A stretch of DNA of 64,000 nt from Myrica gale (lineage: Eukaryota > Streptophyta > Magnoliopsida > Fagales > Myricaceae), in assembly GCA_963930655.1 (NCBI GenBank), contig OZ005600.1, forward strand, positions 7,691,501-7,755,500, read 5' to 3'. How positions within the stretch are numbered: position 1 is the first letter of the stretch; every line of letters begins with the position of its first letter. The position numbers were made by a program, and so were the translations under genes. This document shows positions 12,328 through 22,675 of this stretch, piece by piece. A model generated the notes under the pieces. The model was not told the DNA's origin and searched no databases. It was given only the letters and a program-made list of their open reading frames with translations.

Positions 12328-15300
12328 ATGGCTAGTCCTAACCTACCTTCATACCATCTCACCTCCAAAACCTCCAAGACCACCGGTTGCACGGCCTCCT
12401 TCTTCTCCTTGAGATCCACCAACCTTTACTCTCTAGTTGTCTTCCTCTGCATCGCCTCTTATCTATTCGGTGCCTGGCAACACGGTCTAACCACCGTCCC
12501 CATCAGCGACACCACCACAATCGCCAACAATATTTTAGGCTCTACCCCATGTATAACCGTGAACAACACCAACCTTGACTTCGACGCCCACCACAACCTC
12601 AACGACGCAGGCGCCAGTTCACTCTCTGGCACCCCTAAGACCTACCCTGCATGCAACGTGAAGTACAGCGAGTACACTCCATGCGAGGACGCAAATAGAT
12701 CGCTCAGGTTCAGCAGAGACAGATTGATATATAGAGAGAGGCACTGCCCCGAGAAGAGTGAGCTCTTGAAGTGTCGCGTGCCGGCCCCATATGGGTACAA
12801 GAACCCGTTCTCGTGGCCGGAGAGCCGGGATCTTGCCTGGTACGCGAACGTGCCGCACAAGGAATTGACGGTGGAGAAGGCGGTGCAGAATTGGATCAGA
12901 TATGAAGGGGACAAGTTCAGGTTTCCGGGAGGGGGTACCATGTTTCCTAATGGTGCTGATGCGTACATCGACGATATCGGAAAGTTGATCAATCTCAACG
13001 ATGGGTCTATTAGGACCGCAATTGATACAGGCTGCGGGGTAAGCGTTCTTCAATCTGGTCATGGATTTGTTGCGTCTCCTTTTTGAAGATTGATCATTCT
13101 TCTCCAGGAAATTTTCTTTTGCCTTTTTTATTTATTTTTAAGTACGAAGATATTTGAAGAGAATATTCTACTCATAGCAGTCAGTCAACCATCAAGATCA
13201 ATTGGTTCGAGTATAAAATGACTATTTTTTTAGGTTTTAGTAAAATAAAATAGAATAGACCAATTAGTTTTCTCTCGGCAATCCAAGGGAGCACATTGCT
13301 AACGTTTTGTGGCTTTTAAATACGATGAACAGACTGAAGATTTGCATTGAAAGCATGAATGTTTGGACAGAGCAAAATTATCTGTCCTATTCCATTTTAA
13401 ACAAATTTGGACGGCTAAATCTTGGAGAGATAATAATCTAGCAAAAAAGGATTTTATGGGAAGTCCGATACATATCATCTGTCTTGCTCAATTGATCGAA
13501 TACGGGGGGAGATTCGTAGATTAATGTTAGAGATGATTGGTCAAGTTGTCTGGAGTTTGGTAAGAATAATTATTTTAAAATGGGTTGGGTCGCTAAATCT
13601 ATTGGGAAATGAACGAATTAATTTCAGATTACAATTAATGGGGTTTCTCTGTACAAAACAGCTAACCTGTCCTTTCGCCTTCTTCAATGGTCATATTCTA
13701 TGTGCCAATTGTGTTGCGAGCAATATTCAATATTGCCAACTGTTAAGACTTCACACGATTGGACAGCATATGAAGAATTAATTATTCCATAACGTGCATT
13801 TGTCTGCAGTACTGTAACTCACATTGTCTTTGATAGTGATGATCATGAACCAAAGAGTGTGCGTTTGTGGCGCAGGTTGCAAGTTGGGGAGCTTATCTTC
13901 TCTCCCGTAACATCCTGCCAATTTCATTCGCACCGAGGGACACCCACGAAGCCCAAGTGCAATTTGCTCTCGAGCGAGGTGTTCCTGCTTTGATTGGAAT
14001 TATTGCCTCCAAGCGACTTCCTTACCCCTCCAGATCTTTTGATATGGCCCATTGCTCTCGTTGTCTCATTCCATGGGGCCAATACGGTATAGTTTTTCGT
14101 TTGTTAATTATATTTTTCTCCCATTAACTATTAATCAGTTATTATATATTTCCGTAATTTCTACACAAAAAATGTTGGTTTTTGACACATTACGGGCAAC
14201 TTGTACAGAAACTTTACATTAGTGGTCCTAGGTATAGTGATTCAAAGTTTAAGTGGGAATGTATTTTACCCCCTTTTTCTCATATTAGTTTAAAAAAGTT
14301 TAGGCTCTAGAAAGGAAATTATATATATGGTTCAACGTTGATTTCCTTTTAATCGTGCCTAATAGGTCTTTCGTGTTTGATTTGTAATAGGTGGGCTGTA
14401 TTTAATTGAAGTGGATCGAGTTCTACGGCCCGGTGGGTACTGGATATTGTCTGGCCCACCAATCCACTGGCAGAGACATTGGAAAGGCTGGGAAAGAACG
14501 AAGGAGGATTTGAATGCTGAACAGACAACCATTGAGAATGTTGTTAAAAGCCTTTGCTGGGAAAAGGTGGTACAGAAGGACGATATTGCCATATGGCAAA
14601 AACCTACCAATCACTTGAACTGCAAAGTTAGCCGCAAAATCACAAAACATCCACCTTTCTGCCCGGCTCAAGATCCTGACAAGGCCTGGTTCGTACTTCC
14701 TTGATTTTTTTAGTACTCATTACGCATTTAGCTTTTTATGGTACCTAGATTATGGATGTGTGCCAGTAATTGATAATATCTGTGCGTTTTGACCATTTTC
14801 AGGTACACAGAAATGGAGAGTTGTTTTACACCCTTGCCTGAAGTTTCCAACAATCAGGAAGTAGCGGGTGGAGAGCTGGCGAAATGGCCTGAAAGATTAT
14901 ATGCAATACCGCCTAGGATCAGTGGAGGAACTGTACAAGGCGTTACAGCTGAAATTTTCCAACAAGATGCAGAGCTATGGAAGAGGAGGGTGGCATACTA
15001 TAAGGGTATAAACAATCAGTTAGGACAAGCTGGGAGATACCGCAACGTTTTAGACATGAATGCTCACTTGGGTGGGTTTGCTGCTGCTCTGATTGATTAC
15101 CCACTATGGGTGATGAATGCGGTTCCAGTTGAGGCAAAAGTTAACACCCTTGGAGTTATATATGAACGGGGATTAATTGGAACGTATCAGAATTGGTAAA
15201 ACTTAACTTTCTGTTTCCTTCTGATTTGATTATATAAATCTTTGCAAGCCTGTGTGTGGCTCATAACTTCTGGATTGCAGGTGTGAAGCCATGTCTACTT

Positions 15301-15758
15301 ATCCAAGAACTTATGATCTCATTCACGCTGACTCGGTGTTTAGTCTCTACAAGGACAGGTAAACATATATTTGAAAAGACCCAGTATTCTTGATCGTAAA
15401 ATCTTTTTAAGAAGGCAAGACTGAATCATGGAGAAGGTGATTAGTGTTATGGAAACTGAAGCAGGATCACAACTTGTATAATGTCTTGGCTTGCATTTTT
15501 TTTTTGTGCTGCAGATGTGAAATGGAAGACATTCTACTAGAAATGGATAGAATTCTGAGACCAGAAGGGACTGTAATCTTCAGGGATGATGTTGATATTG
15601 TGATAAAGATTAAGAATACTATTGATGGGTTGGACTGGGTCAGTAGCATTGTCGACCATGAAGATGGGCCTCATCAGAGGGAGAAGCTTTTAGTTGCAGT
15701 GAAAAAATATTGGACAGCTCCTGCTCCTGACCAAGGAGAATCCGAAAAAGCTTCTTAA
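12328..15758 (+). CDS. Golgi-type SAM-dependent methyltransferase, PMT15/16/17-like (DUF248/QUA2 family)
   Basis: Six exons: 12328-13038, 13876-14086, 14391-14688, 14803-15195, 15281-15358 and 15515-15758. They total 1935 nt, giving 644 residues. The chosen ATG ([11 protein letters not shown]) is the first in frame and has a good context (gcccATGGct); the open frame extends two codons upstream only through a TTG. A short cytosolic tail is followed by one signal-anchor helix (about residues 33-50, [17 protein letters not shown]), typical of type II Golgi proteins. The catalytic domain shows the paired half-sites of the family: [13 protein letters not shown], motif [42 protein letters not shown], then [14 protein letters not shown] and [17 protein letters not shown]. 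Family members such as QUA2 are needed for homogalacturonan methyl-esterification in the cell wall; this substrate is inferred by family. The N-terminus resembles the PMT15-PMT17 group, but the exact orthologue is uncertain. Intron 1 (837 bp) holds no separate gene. Confidence 0.93.
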
Positions 15759-16285
15759 GTGCTTACTTCTGTCCACCTTCTCCTCACCTTTTCCTTTCTT
15801 TTTTTCATTTACTGATTCTTTTTTCCCCCGGTTGGTTAATATTTGATTATTGGAGTTGAAATGTTGCAGCGTAGAATTATAGTGTACTTCTAGCCAGCCA
15901 ATTTACATCAACCACTCAAATGTAATGACATTTGTTAACAATTGAGATCAAGAAAGTTTATTCTGTTAACCTTAGGGCGTGAGATTTGTGCACTGCTTCC
16001 AGACCAAACAAAAATGATTTTAGACTAATGATTACCTTGAACATCTGAAGTTAAAACTTGTTATTCCCTTTTCAAAAATCTTTGGCATCTGAGTATATCA
16101 CCGATCAATGCTTTAGATATTATCTCTCAAACAAGAGAAGGGAAAATGAAATGGGGTCCAAGAATAAAGGGGGTTGTGCTTCTAATTCTGTAGATCTTAT
16201 ATTTGCCAACCAAAATCTAGGCGTTACAGTTAAAACTTTCTCCAATCCAAGAATTTGGTGGAGGAGGATGGGGCATGGCTACATG
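15759..16285. other. 3' flank of the PMT gene
   Basis: No coding region. It probably contains the PMT 3' untranslated region, and it ends at the 8-bp target duplication gctacatg (16278-16285) of the next hAT-like element. Confidence 0.5.
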
Positions 16286-18783
16286 CAGTGGCGTATCTAG
16301 GATATAAACTGAGCGGGGTCGAATTTCTAAGACAATTACTAAAAAAAATTCACATAATGTAAAAAGTGTCTTAAAATTACAATATCGCAAATTAAAAACC
16401 AAAAACATTACCTGCAAACCTAATAATGTTACAATTGAGAGAACATAGGAGTAAACAATGGTCTTTTTGGTTTGTATGTTAATAAAAAATGAACACTGAA
16501 GCATATCAAGCAGATGATAACTCCAACAATCAGCAATACACTAAATGTGACTTACAAAATATTATTTTTAACAGAAATTCAATATCTATTCATGAGAAAT
16601 CTATGGGATTTTGGACTGAAAATGTTTAGATATCTAGAAAACATAAGATTGTCTTCAAGCAGTAACTCAAACTGCCTAATTGCCTTGCTATCAAGATATA
16701 CCAAACTATGGTCCACATAGTGGATATTTGCTATTTTTACGAATTTTGTATAATTCTTGTCCATTCACACCAACGATAACACACGAGTACCCACCACACG
16801 CAGGAACAATATGTACTTTTACGCCTGTCAAGCATCTACAAAGCTCTCTTTACACAATGAGAATGTCATCCTAGGCCAAGTTGTAGCTCAACCTGGGCTC
16901 TGTACCCTTGTAAGAATAAAGTCAAGTGAGATTGTTGGTAGAAAACTCACAGCAACAATAAAGAGAAAGCACAAGAAAAAAAAACCCAACCGACTATTAG
17001 GCATATCTTTCGAATCAAAGCAGCCATTTGTTGTGTTTCCAAAACTTCTCAGGGTTTTCAAACTTCTCACACCTATATTCAAAAAATCAGGCATGGATCC
17101 AAACTTCATCAATAGGTAATCTTACATTATCAAACTGAACATAAAAGGTGGAGCTTTTTTTTGTTCTTTTCCCTAAGCCATAAAAGGTGGAGCTTGAAAC
17201 CAAAACTTCATCACCAGCCCCAATGAGTTCCTAACAGACATAAAAAAGTTCCATTTGGGAAAGCAAGTTAGACATAAAAGAAAGTAAACCCAAATAATAA
17301 AAACCAGCTTGAAAGCCATAACCTCATCACCAGCTCCGTTCCAAAATAAAAGCTTAATTGAGAAGGTGTTCTAAGCTAATATTGAAACAAAAAGCAAACC
17401 CAAATTAGTTTCAAAGACTAGAACTTCATCACCAACACAATACTCCTCACCAACCCAAATCCTCAAACTTCAAGTTGAACTTGAGAAAAGCGAGTCAATT
17501 AAGCAAGAACCCAACTCAAATTCTTGTAATCAATTTACAGACTTCATAATTTCAAGACTTCAAATTCATTTAATCAATTAGCATGAAACTCTGAAGCATA
17601 CTAATTTACAGACTTCATAATTTCCCATTAAATTTAAGAACATTCAATTCTAGCTACATCCAACACTACACATAGTAGTTAATGGTCTAAGACTATAACA
17701 AGGAAAATAAAACTATCACCGTAACCGAACGAGAAAGCAATGGTGCAAGGTCTAGCAAATAACAAGATCCAAAGCAAATCAACATCATTCTGAAGTTAAA
17801 GAAGCACCACAAAACCTTGCCTTGCCAACTCGGCCCTCGCTTCCCCTGTTCTGCACTAACTCTTGCCAAACTCGTCCTCCCAGTTGTAGCATGCAACAAC
17901 ATATTTCAACACCTGCAAGGCTTAAGCGAGTGTATTCTTAAAGACTTGTAAAAAAAACTGAGTGTATTCTTAGGTCCTTCTGAAAAAATGGTGGATCTAC
18001 TTTGTCTGAAATACAATGGTTATCCGGTCAAAAGCCCCAAACAATGATATAAAGAAATAAGCTAGATCTGGCATAACGTCCCCTGCTCTTTTTGCTTTCA
18101 ATGGCCAAAAAGAAAAAAAAGTTCAGAAATCTTCCACATATCTGGTCAAAATTTCACCTCCTTAATTGTCATAACGTCAAGAAAATATACAAAATGATAA
18201 AATGACATGAGAAACAAACCGATATTACCCAAACTGCAAAAGAAGATGATGAACCAAAGCAATGAAAGGAGCGGAGTTAGAAAATAAGGGATTCAGGGAT
18301 CTAGGCGAAAAGCTTATTTTCAAAGCTTTCCACAACAAAAACCCACTTCCAAGTCTTCCCTTCCCTTGGATCCTTTCTCTATGTCACTCTCGATGACATT
18401 TACACTCATCAAATATAAGGGTTTAGCAAGAAGAGCCAACTTTGCAAAGTACCGATCGGGAGCAGAGGGGAAAGAGAGGAACCAAAGGAAATCCTCGGAA
18501 TGGGCGGAATTGGCAGGAAAGTACTCCAGAAACAGTTTTCTCTCAAACGAAACAGGCCTGTGGGGAGTGTGGACTGGGCCAGCGGGTGGGCAGTGGGGGC
18601 AGGCCTGGGCGGCTGGGCCAGTCCCGCCCCCACTGGCCCAGCCCCGCCCCCACTGGCCCAGGAAGCAAGCCTGGGCGGCTGGGCCAGTGGGGGGCAGACC
18701 TGTTTATAACAAAAAAATAATAATGGAGTTTTTGGAGCCAGTGGGGCGGCCGCCCCCACCGGCACCCCCTGGCTCCGCCTCTG
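16286..18783. mobile_element. hAT-like transposon, about 2.5 kb, apparently non-autonomous
   Basis: The left end reads cagtggcgtatctagg. The inverse of the right end reads cagaggcggagccagg, matching at 12 of 16 positions. The 8 bp gctacatg flanks both ends exactly (16278-16285 and 18784-18791). The interior is A-rich and contains no recognisable transposase. The right subterminal zone (about 18575-18770) is very GC-rich and built from short direct and inverted copies of a ctgggcc/ggcccag motif. The long open frames in that zone (for example 18366-18950) are by-products of this composition. The element fills most of the gap between the PMT gene and the A9/FIL1-like gene. Confidence 0.82.
18590..18690. 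repeat. GC-rich subterminal repeat block inside the hAT-like element
   Basis: Short units alternate: ctgggcggctgggccagt, then two tandem copies of a cccgcccccactggcccag unit, then ctgggcggctgggccagt again. Because ctgggccagt and actggcccag are inverses, the block can fold into strong hairpins. This fits a subterminal transposase-binding region, though that function is inferred. Confidence 0.6.
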
Positions 18784-19417
18784 GCTACATGGGTGCCCGG
18801 GAGAGTAGTTTATCAACCCAAAGAGGAGAAAATAAATCCTTTCATAATCAGAAATTAGCCAAAGAAGCTGGGACTTGTAGAACAGGATATAGTTTTAGTC
18901 CAAATGCAGGCCAATACAGAGCAGAGCATGTTTGCCCTGTCAAGGTTTGACAGGGGATTTTTTTTTCTTGTCGTTTGACAGGGGATATTCAATATTATGT
19001 AACATCTTTTAGCGTTTTCCGACTTCCCATTTTGTTTTGGCATCGTGTGCGTATAAGCAGCTTTATATTTCGTATTTTTTATATTGGCGAACGGGTTGAA
19101 CCATTTGAAGAGTTTAGGTCAAACGAACAATTTCCTTTTCTTCCCCGTCCCCCCAACCCCAAGCCAGTCCCACAAACCGACTCCTACCTAACCCGCTTTG
19201 TCAGCCCAGGGGAGTTGGCATTGTAGGGCTTTTAAAGGAGATCTGATATTCATTTCTAGATTGAAATTAACGCTTCCCTCATTTCTTAATCCCACCCATA
19301 TGAATCATGTCAGAAGTACAGATCTACTGATCAGTTGCCCGCTGTGAAGTGTGACGAACCTAATATGCAAGTTAGGTGACTCACGCAAAGACTTGTCTCT
19401 ATTTGTTTAACTCTAAC

Positions 19418-19424
19418 TATAAAT
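19418..19424 (+). promoter_or_regulatory. Probable TATA box of the A9/FIL1-like gene
   Basis: TATAAAT lies 80 bp before the start codon at 19498, a usual distance for a plant TATA box with a short leader. It is the only strong TATA element in the last 150 bp. Confidence 0.5.
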
Positions 19425-19497
19425 GGACCTAATAGTTTCAAAGAATAATTAACTTAAGAGCCTAAAACACAAGTGGTTGAAAGGAAACCAAGTCAAT

Positions 19498-19794
19498 ATG
19501 GCAGCCATCATGTCCCTTGTCTCCCTCAGCTCTCAAGCTGCACTGCTCTTCTTGCTCATGGCACTTGCCGTGCAGACTCAGACTGCTCATGCGCAGAGCT
19601 GCACCGCTGAGCTCAGCAACCTCAACGTGTGCGCACCATATGTGCTGCCAGGTACCGCGGCCGCCACCCCCCCCAGTCCTGAATGCTGTGGTGCACTCCA
19701 AGCAGTGCAACATGACTGCCTCTGCAGCACCCTAAGGATCTCTTCGCGGCTTCCGAGTCAATGCAATCTCCCTCCCATCACCTGCGCGTGGTAA
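19498..19794 (+). CDS. Tapetum/stamen-specific 8-cysteine protein (A9/FIL1-like, LTP superfamily)
   Basis: A single exon of 297 nt encodes 98 residues. The start is the first ATG (MAAIMSLVSL); the frame extends upstream only by a TTG. Residues 1-32 form a signal peptide ending near TQTAHAQ, so the product is secreted. The mature part shows the eight-cysteine motif in order: QSC, VC, ECC, CLC, QC and TC. The stretch NVCAPYVLPG, then ECCGALQAVQHDCLCSTLR and CNLPPITC, is typical of the A9/FIL1 group of protease-inhibitor/seed-storage/LTP proteins, which are expressed in tapetum. A role in pollen-wall formation is inferred from family. The frame ends in TGG TAA just after the last cysteine; since ggtaatt could also be a splice donor, an extra tiny exon cannot be excluded. 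Confidence 0.87.
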   Translation: MAAIMSLVSLSSQAALLFLLMALAVQTQTAHAQSCTAELSNLNVCAPYVLPGTAAATPPSPECCGALQAVQHDCLCSTLRISSRLPSQCNLPPITCAW

Positions 19795-20633
19795 TTCTAC
19801 CATTTCCTTCGATTTATATACCGCTTGATTGACATGACATCATATGCATACGTCCGTAATAAGTTGAAGAGCTATACGTGTACTCATCCCATGCAGCATT
19901 GATTGTCCTGCTGCATGATTGAAGACAATTAATTAAACTTCGCAACACATCATGCACAGCAGCATATGCATTACTTGTTGACTTTAAATTCCAACCGCGC
20001 GCTAACAATTTCTTATTGTTTCCGTACCCAGATAGTAGTTAAAGAATGAAGTCGGAGCAGGGCGGACTGATCAGGGAATAATGTTGAAGCTTTATCTATT
20101 TTCCTTTTTTCTGTTTTCGTTCCCTTTGTCTCCCGTTAATGTCTTCTGATCTGCGACCGTGGATCAGGCAGTGTTATGGGGATCAGAGATGAACTTTCTG
20201 TTAAATTAAATAAAGAGCACAGATTCTGGCTCAAAGGGAAATGATATCTAATAAAAGTGGGTAGTTTTCTACGATTGCATCAATAATAACACGAAGTGCT
20301 TTAGGAAATAGATGAACTCCACACCTGGCTCTTTCCTTCGGCAACTGCATTCAGCGAGAGGACGAAAACCCACGCTACAAAAAAAGGCATTTATTGAACA
20401 GAATAATATCAACAATTCCCTCGATCCATTTCTGGTGGCATATATGGCTTAAGGACCAATTGACAAGGGACCTCTGTTTGGTTACACAGATTCACACATC
20501 AAACTTCAAAGAATGGCGGATGACATCTCCCAGTACTGAATAGCTGGAAATGGCTTACAGCTTTCGAAATATAATACCACCAAGGCACCAATATATACAA
20601 TTTCTTATTCATAATCGGAACTGAAAATTAAAG
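19795..20633. other. Gene-free stretch after the A9/FIL1-like gene
   Basis: No gene, RNA or clear element end was recognised in this stretch. The first part is probably the 3' untranslated region of the preceding gene. Confidence 0.4.
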
Positions 20634-21025
20634 AGATGGATACCCCCGCATATGGTGAAAATTAATTTTGATGTTGCTTGTAGGAGTCACTACGTCTCGG
20701 TTACTACTGCCGTGTGCAGAGATCATGAAGGAACCATCTTGCAGGCTTGGACAGATCACTTGCTCTCCAGCCAATCTCTCTTTGTGGGAGAACTGAAAGC
20801 AGCACTTCTGCATGTCAAATATGTGCCTAAGGTGATTCTTGTTTAGTTGTCAATGCAGCCTTGCAGCAGTCCGAAGATGTAGTTGCGTATGTCCAGGACG
20901 AGTTGCTGTTATTAAGACAATATTTGGGGAATCATTCAGATCTCAAGGAAGCTCACAAATTGGCGAAGTGGGCAACACTGGTGTTTTTTTTTTTACTGGA
21001 TTTAAAATCCACTTTGATATAGCCT
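20634..21025 (+). pseudogene. Dead LINE fragment: RNase H domain of a non-LTR retrotransposon
   Basis: The translation RWIPPHMVKINFDVACRS begins with the WxPP...VKxNxD signature of the RVT_3 RNase H domain at the C-terminus of plant L1-type LINEs. It runs on through AVCRDHEGTILQAW and GELKAALLHVKY. Near 20835 the frame is lost: the domain resumes in another frame as LVVNAALQQSEDVVAYVQDE and ends KEAHKLAKWATLV. The small deletion at the break removes the expected catalytic GD motif, although the first Asp (NFD) and the Glu (GEL) remain. No reverse transcriptase is attached, so this is a short inactive remnant. Confidence 0.72.
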
Positions 21026-21094
21026 GTACTGTTGAACATTTGCTTGAAAAAAAAAATCTTATGCGTAATCAGTGTTAACAAGACACCCAAATAC

Positions 21095-21600
21095 GCGATC
21101 AAAATTTTAATTTAATTATAAAATTATAAAATAATCTCTCTTTCCATTCGATCATATTTTTTTTTACTATAATAAATATAAAAATTCATTCAAATGTTAT
21201 CAATAAAATTAACGATTTATAAGTCTGTTCTAATATAGATGTCAATCAAAATTAAAGTAATTTTTGTAAATATTTTTTATAATTTTGTGTTTTCTAAATA
21301 ATAAAACAAAGAAAATTATTTAAACTATTTTAAAAAACAAAAAATTAAGAAATAAAACTTTAAAAAAATTACAAGTCACATTTTTATTGCTGACCTACGG
21401 CCTACGGGTATCAGAATTTGGGCATGTTTTGCAAATTCAAAAATTACGATGACATACGCGTAGTTTCCCGTAATTGTAAGCAAATGCTACGTATTTTAGC
21501 AATTACACCATTACCCCAAAGTTCCAAATTTGGAGGAGGTGGAATTTGAGAATTCATTTTTTACAAACAACGCCCTGAAATTCATGGAATCCGAATTCCC
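21095..21600. repeat. AT-rich, MITE-like stretch upstream of the FAR1-related gene
   Basis: The part at about 21095-21240 resembles the Tourist-like MITEs at 27091 and 49905 (shared runs such as ataatctctct...cattcgatcat and aaatataaaaattcat) but lacks clear ends. The rest is AT-rich without coding sequence and leads into the putative 5' untranslated region of the next gene. Confidence 0.4.
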
Positions 21601-21637
21601 ACCCGTCGGACCTGAACGAACTTAACCCGTGAGCCTC

Positions 21638-22666
21638 CATCATCTCTCTCTCTCTCTGTGGAGGAGAAGGACGCGAGCGGCGAGCCTGCCGTAATCTGAA
21701 AACCTATGTGTTGAGACCCTGATTCCAAGACAACCCCTCAGGTACACTCAATCTCTGTCCGAGCGTGGTGCCGAAATTTTCAATTAAAGCACTTGTTCAC
21801 ATCGATGTTGCAAATTAGTATATCTTTTGCGAATGTTTTCACGTATGGTTTTGTCGTGTGTGTTTGATATGAAAACTATGCTCAAATTGAGCTACTGGGA
21901 TAATGCTCTATGGTTTCAGTGAAATGAGGCACTTAAAAGAAATTCTAGAAAATTTTCCAATTTTTCTGAACTCTTGAACGTTTAAATTTGCAAAGCCTGG
22001 GACTTTGCTGGTATTCACAGAGGGAGGCTCGGGTTTACACGCAAAAGCAAGCAGGCTGCATTTGGAGGGAATGCTAATGGAGGTGCAAAATTTGTAAATG
22101 CAAAATTTCTTCTGTGTAATTGATACTTTTAAATTGACCCTGTTACTTCTTTCATATTTTCCAGACAGTAATGATTTGAATTAGTCCTTAATTCTTTGAT
22201 TGTCATCTAAGCTTCAAGAATCAAAGCGAGGCATGTTAAGAACCACTATTTTGAACTCGAGTTATTGAATTTCACTGAAGAGTTATAAATCAGACATCAT
22301 CACTACTTCTGGATAATTTTTACTGGTGAAGATTTGTGAAAAAATTCCAAATTTGTTTCTCTATACATGTGTCTGTGTGTTTATACCTGTCTTAATGCAA
22401 TTGCCGTGTTGTTTTGTTTGAAAACCAAATATTAGGGGTCTTATGTTTTTGTGCCTATATGATGGATTATCCTGACACGAGTAATTTTGTGTAATAGCCT
22501 TAAAAGAAATTTTGGGATGGAGATGTGCAATCTGTTAGTTTTATTGCCTGATATAAAAAAATAAATTAGTTTCAGTAGTCCATTTCCTTTTGGACACTAT
22601 TATTAAATAACTTCTTTATCCATTTCTTTTTTTTTTTTTGATGTTTTACTCTATTGTCCCATGTAG
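21638..22666 (+). other. Putative spliced 5' untranslated region of the FAR1-related gene
   Basis: A CT-rich leader (21638-21658) precedes a plausible exon ending at 21741 before a GTACAC donor. A second possible exon (22021-22082) is framed by ttcacag and gtgcaa. The coding exon begins after the acceptor catgtag at 22666, ten bases before the start codon. This is inferred from splice-site appearance only. Confidence 0.4.
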
Positions 22667-22675
22667 TGAAGGTCA

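Noticed and set aside
12387-13062. Overlapping open frames on both strands across PMT exon 1
   Set aside because: They are shadows of the GC-richer coding exon; only the plus frame from 12328 has family motifs and joins in frame to the later exons.
13524-13781. An 85-codon open frame in PMT intron 1
   Set aside because: It is wholly intronic, AT-rich and without domain.
18366-18950. A 194-codon plus-strand frame and a 135-codon minus-strand frame
   Set aside because: They arise from the GC-rich tandem block of the hAT-like element; the translations are Gly/Pro/Ala low complexity and several frames are open at once.
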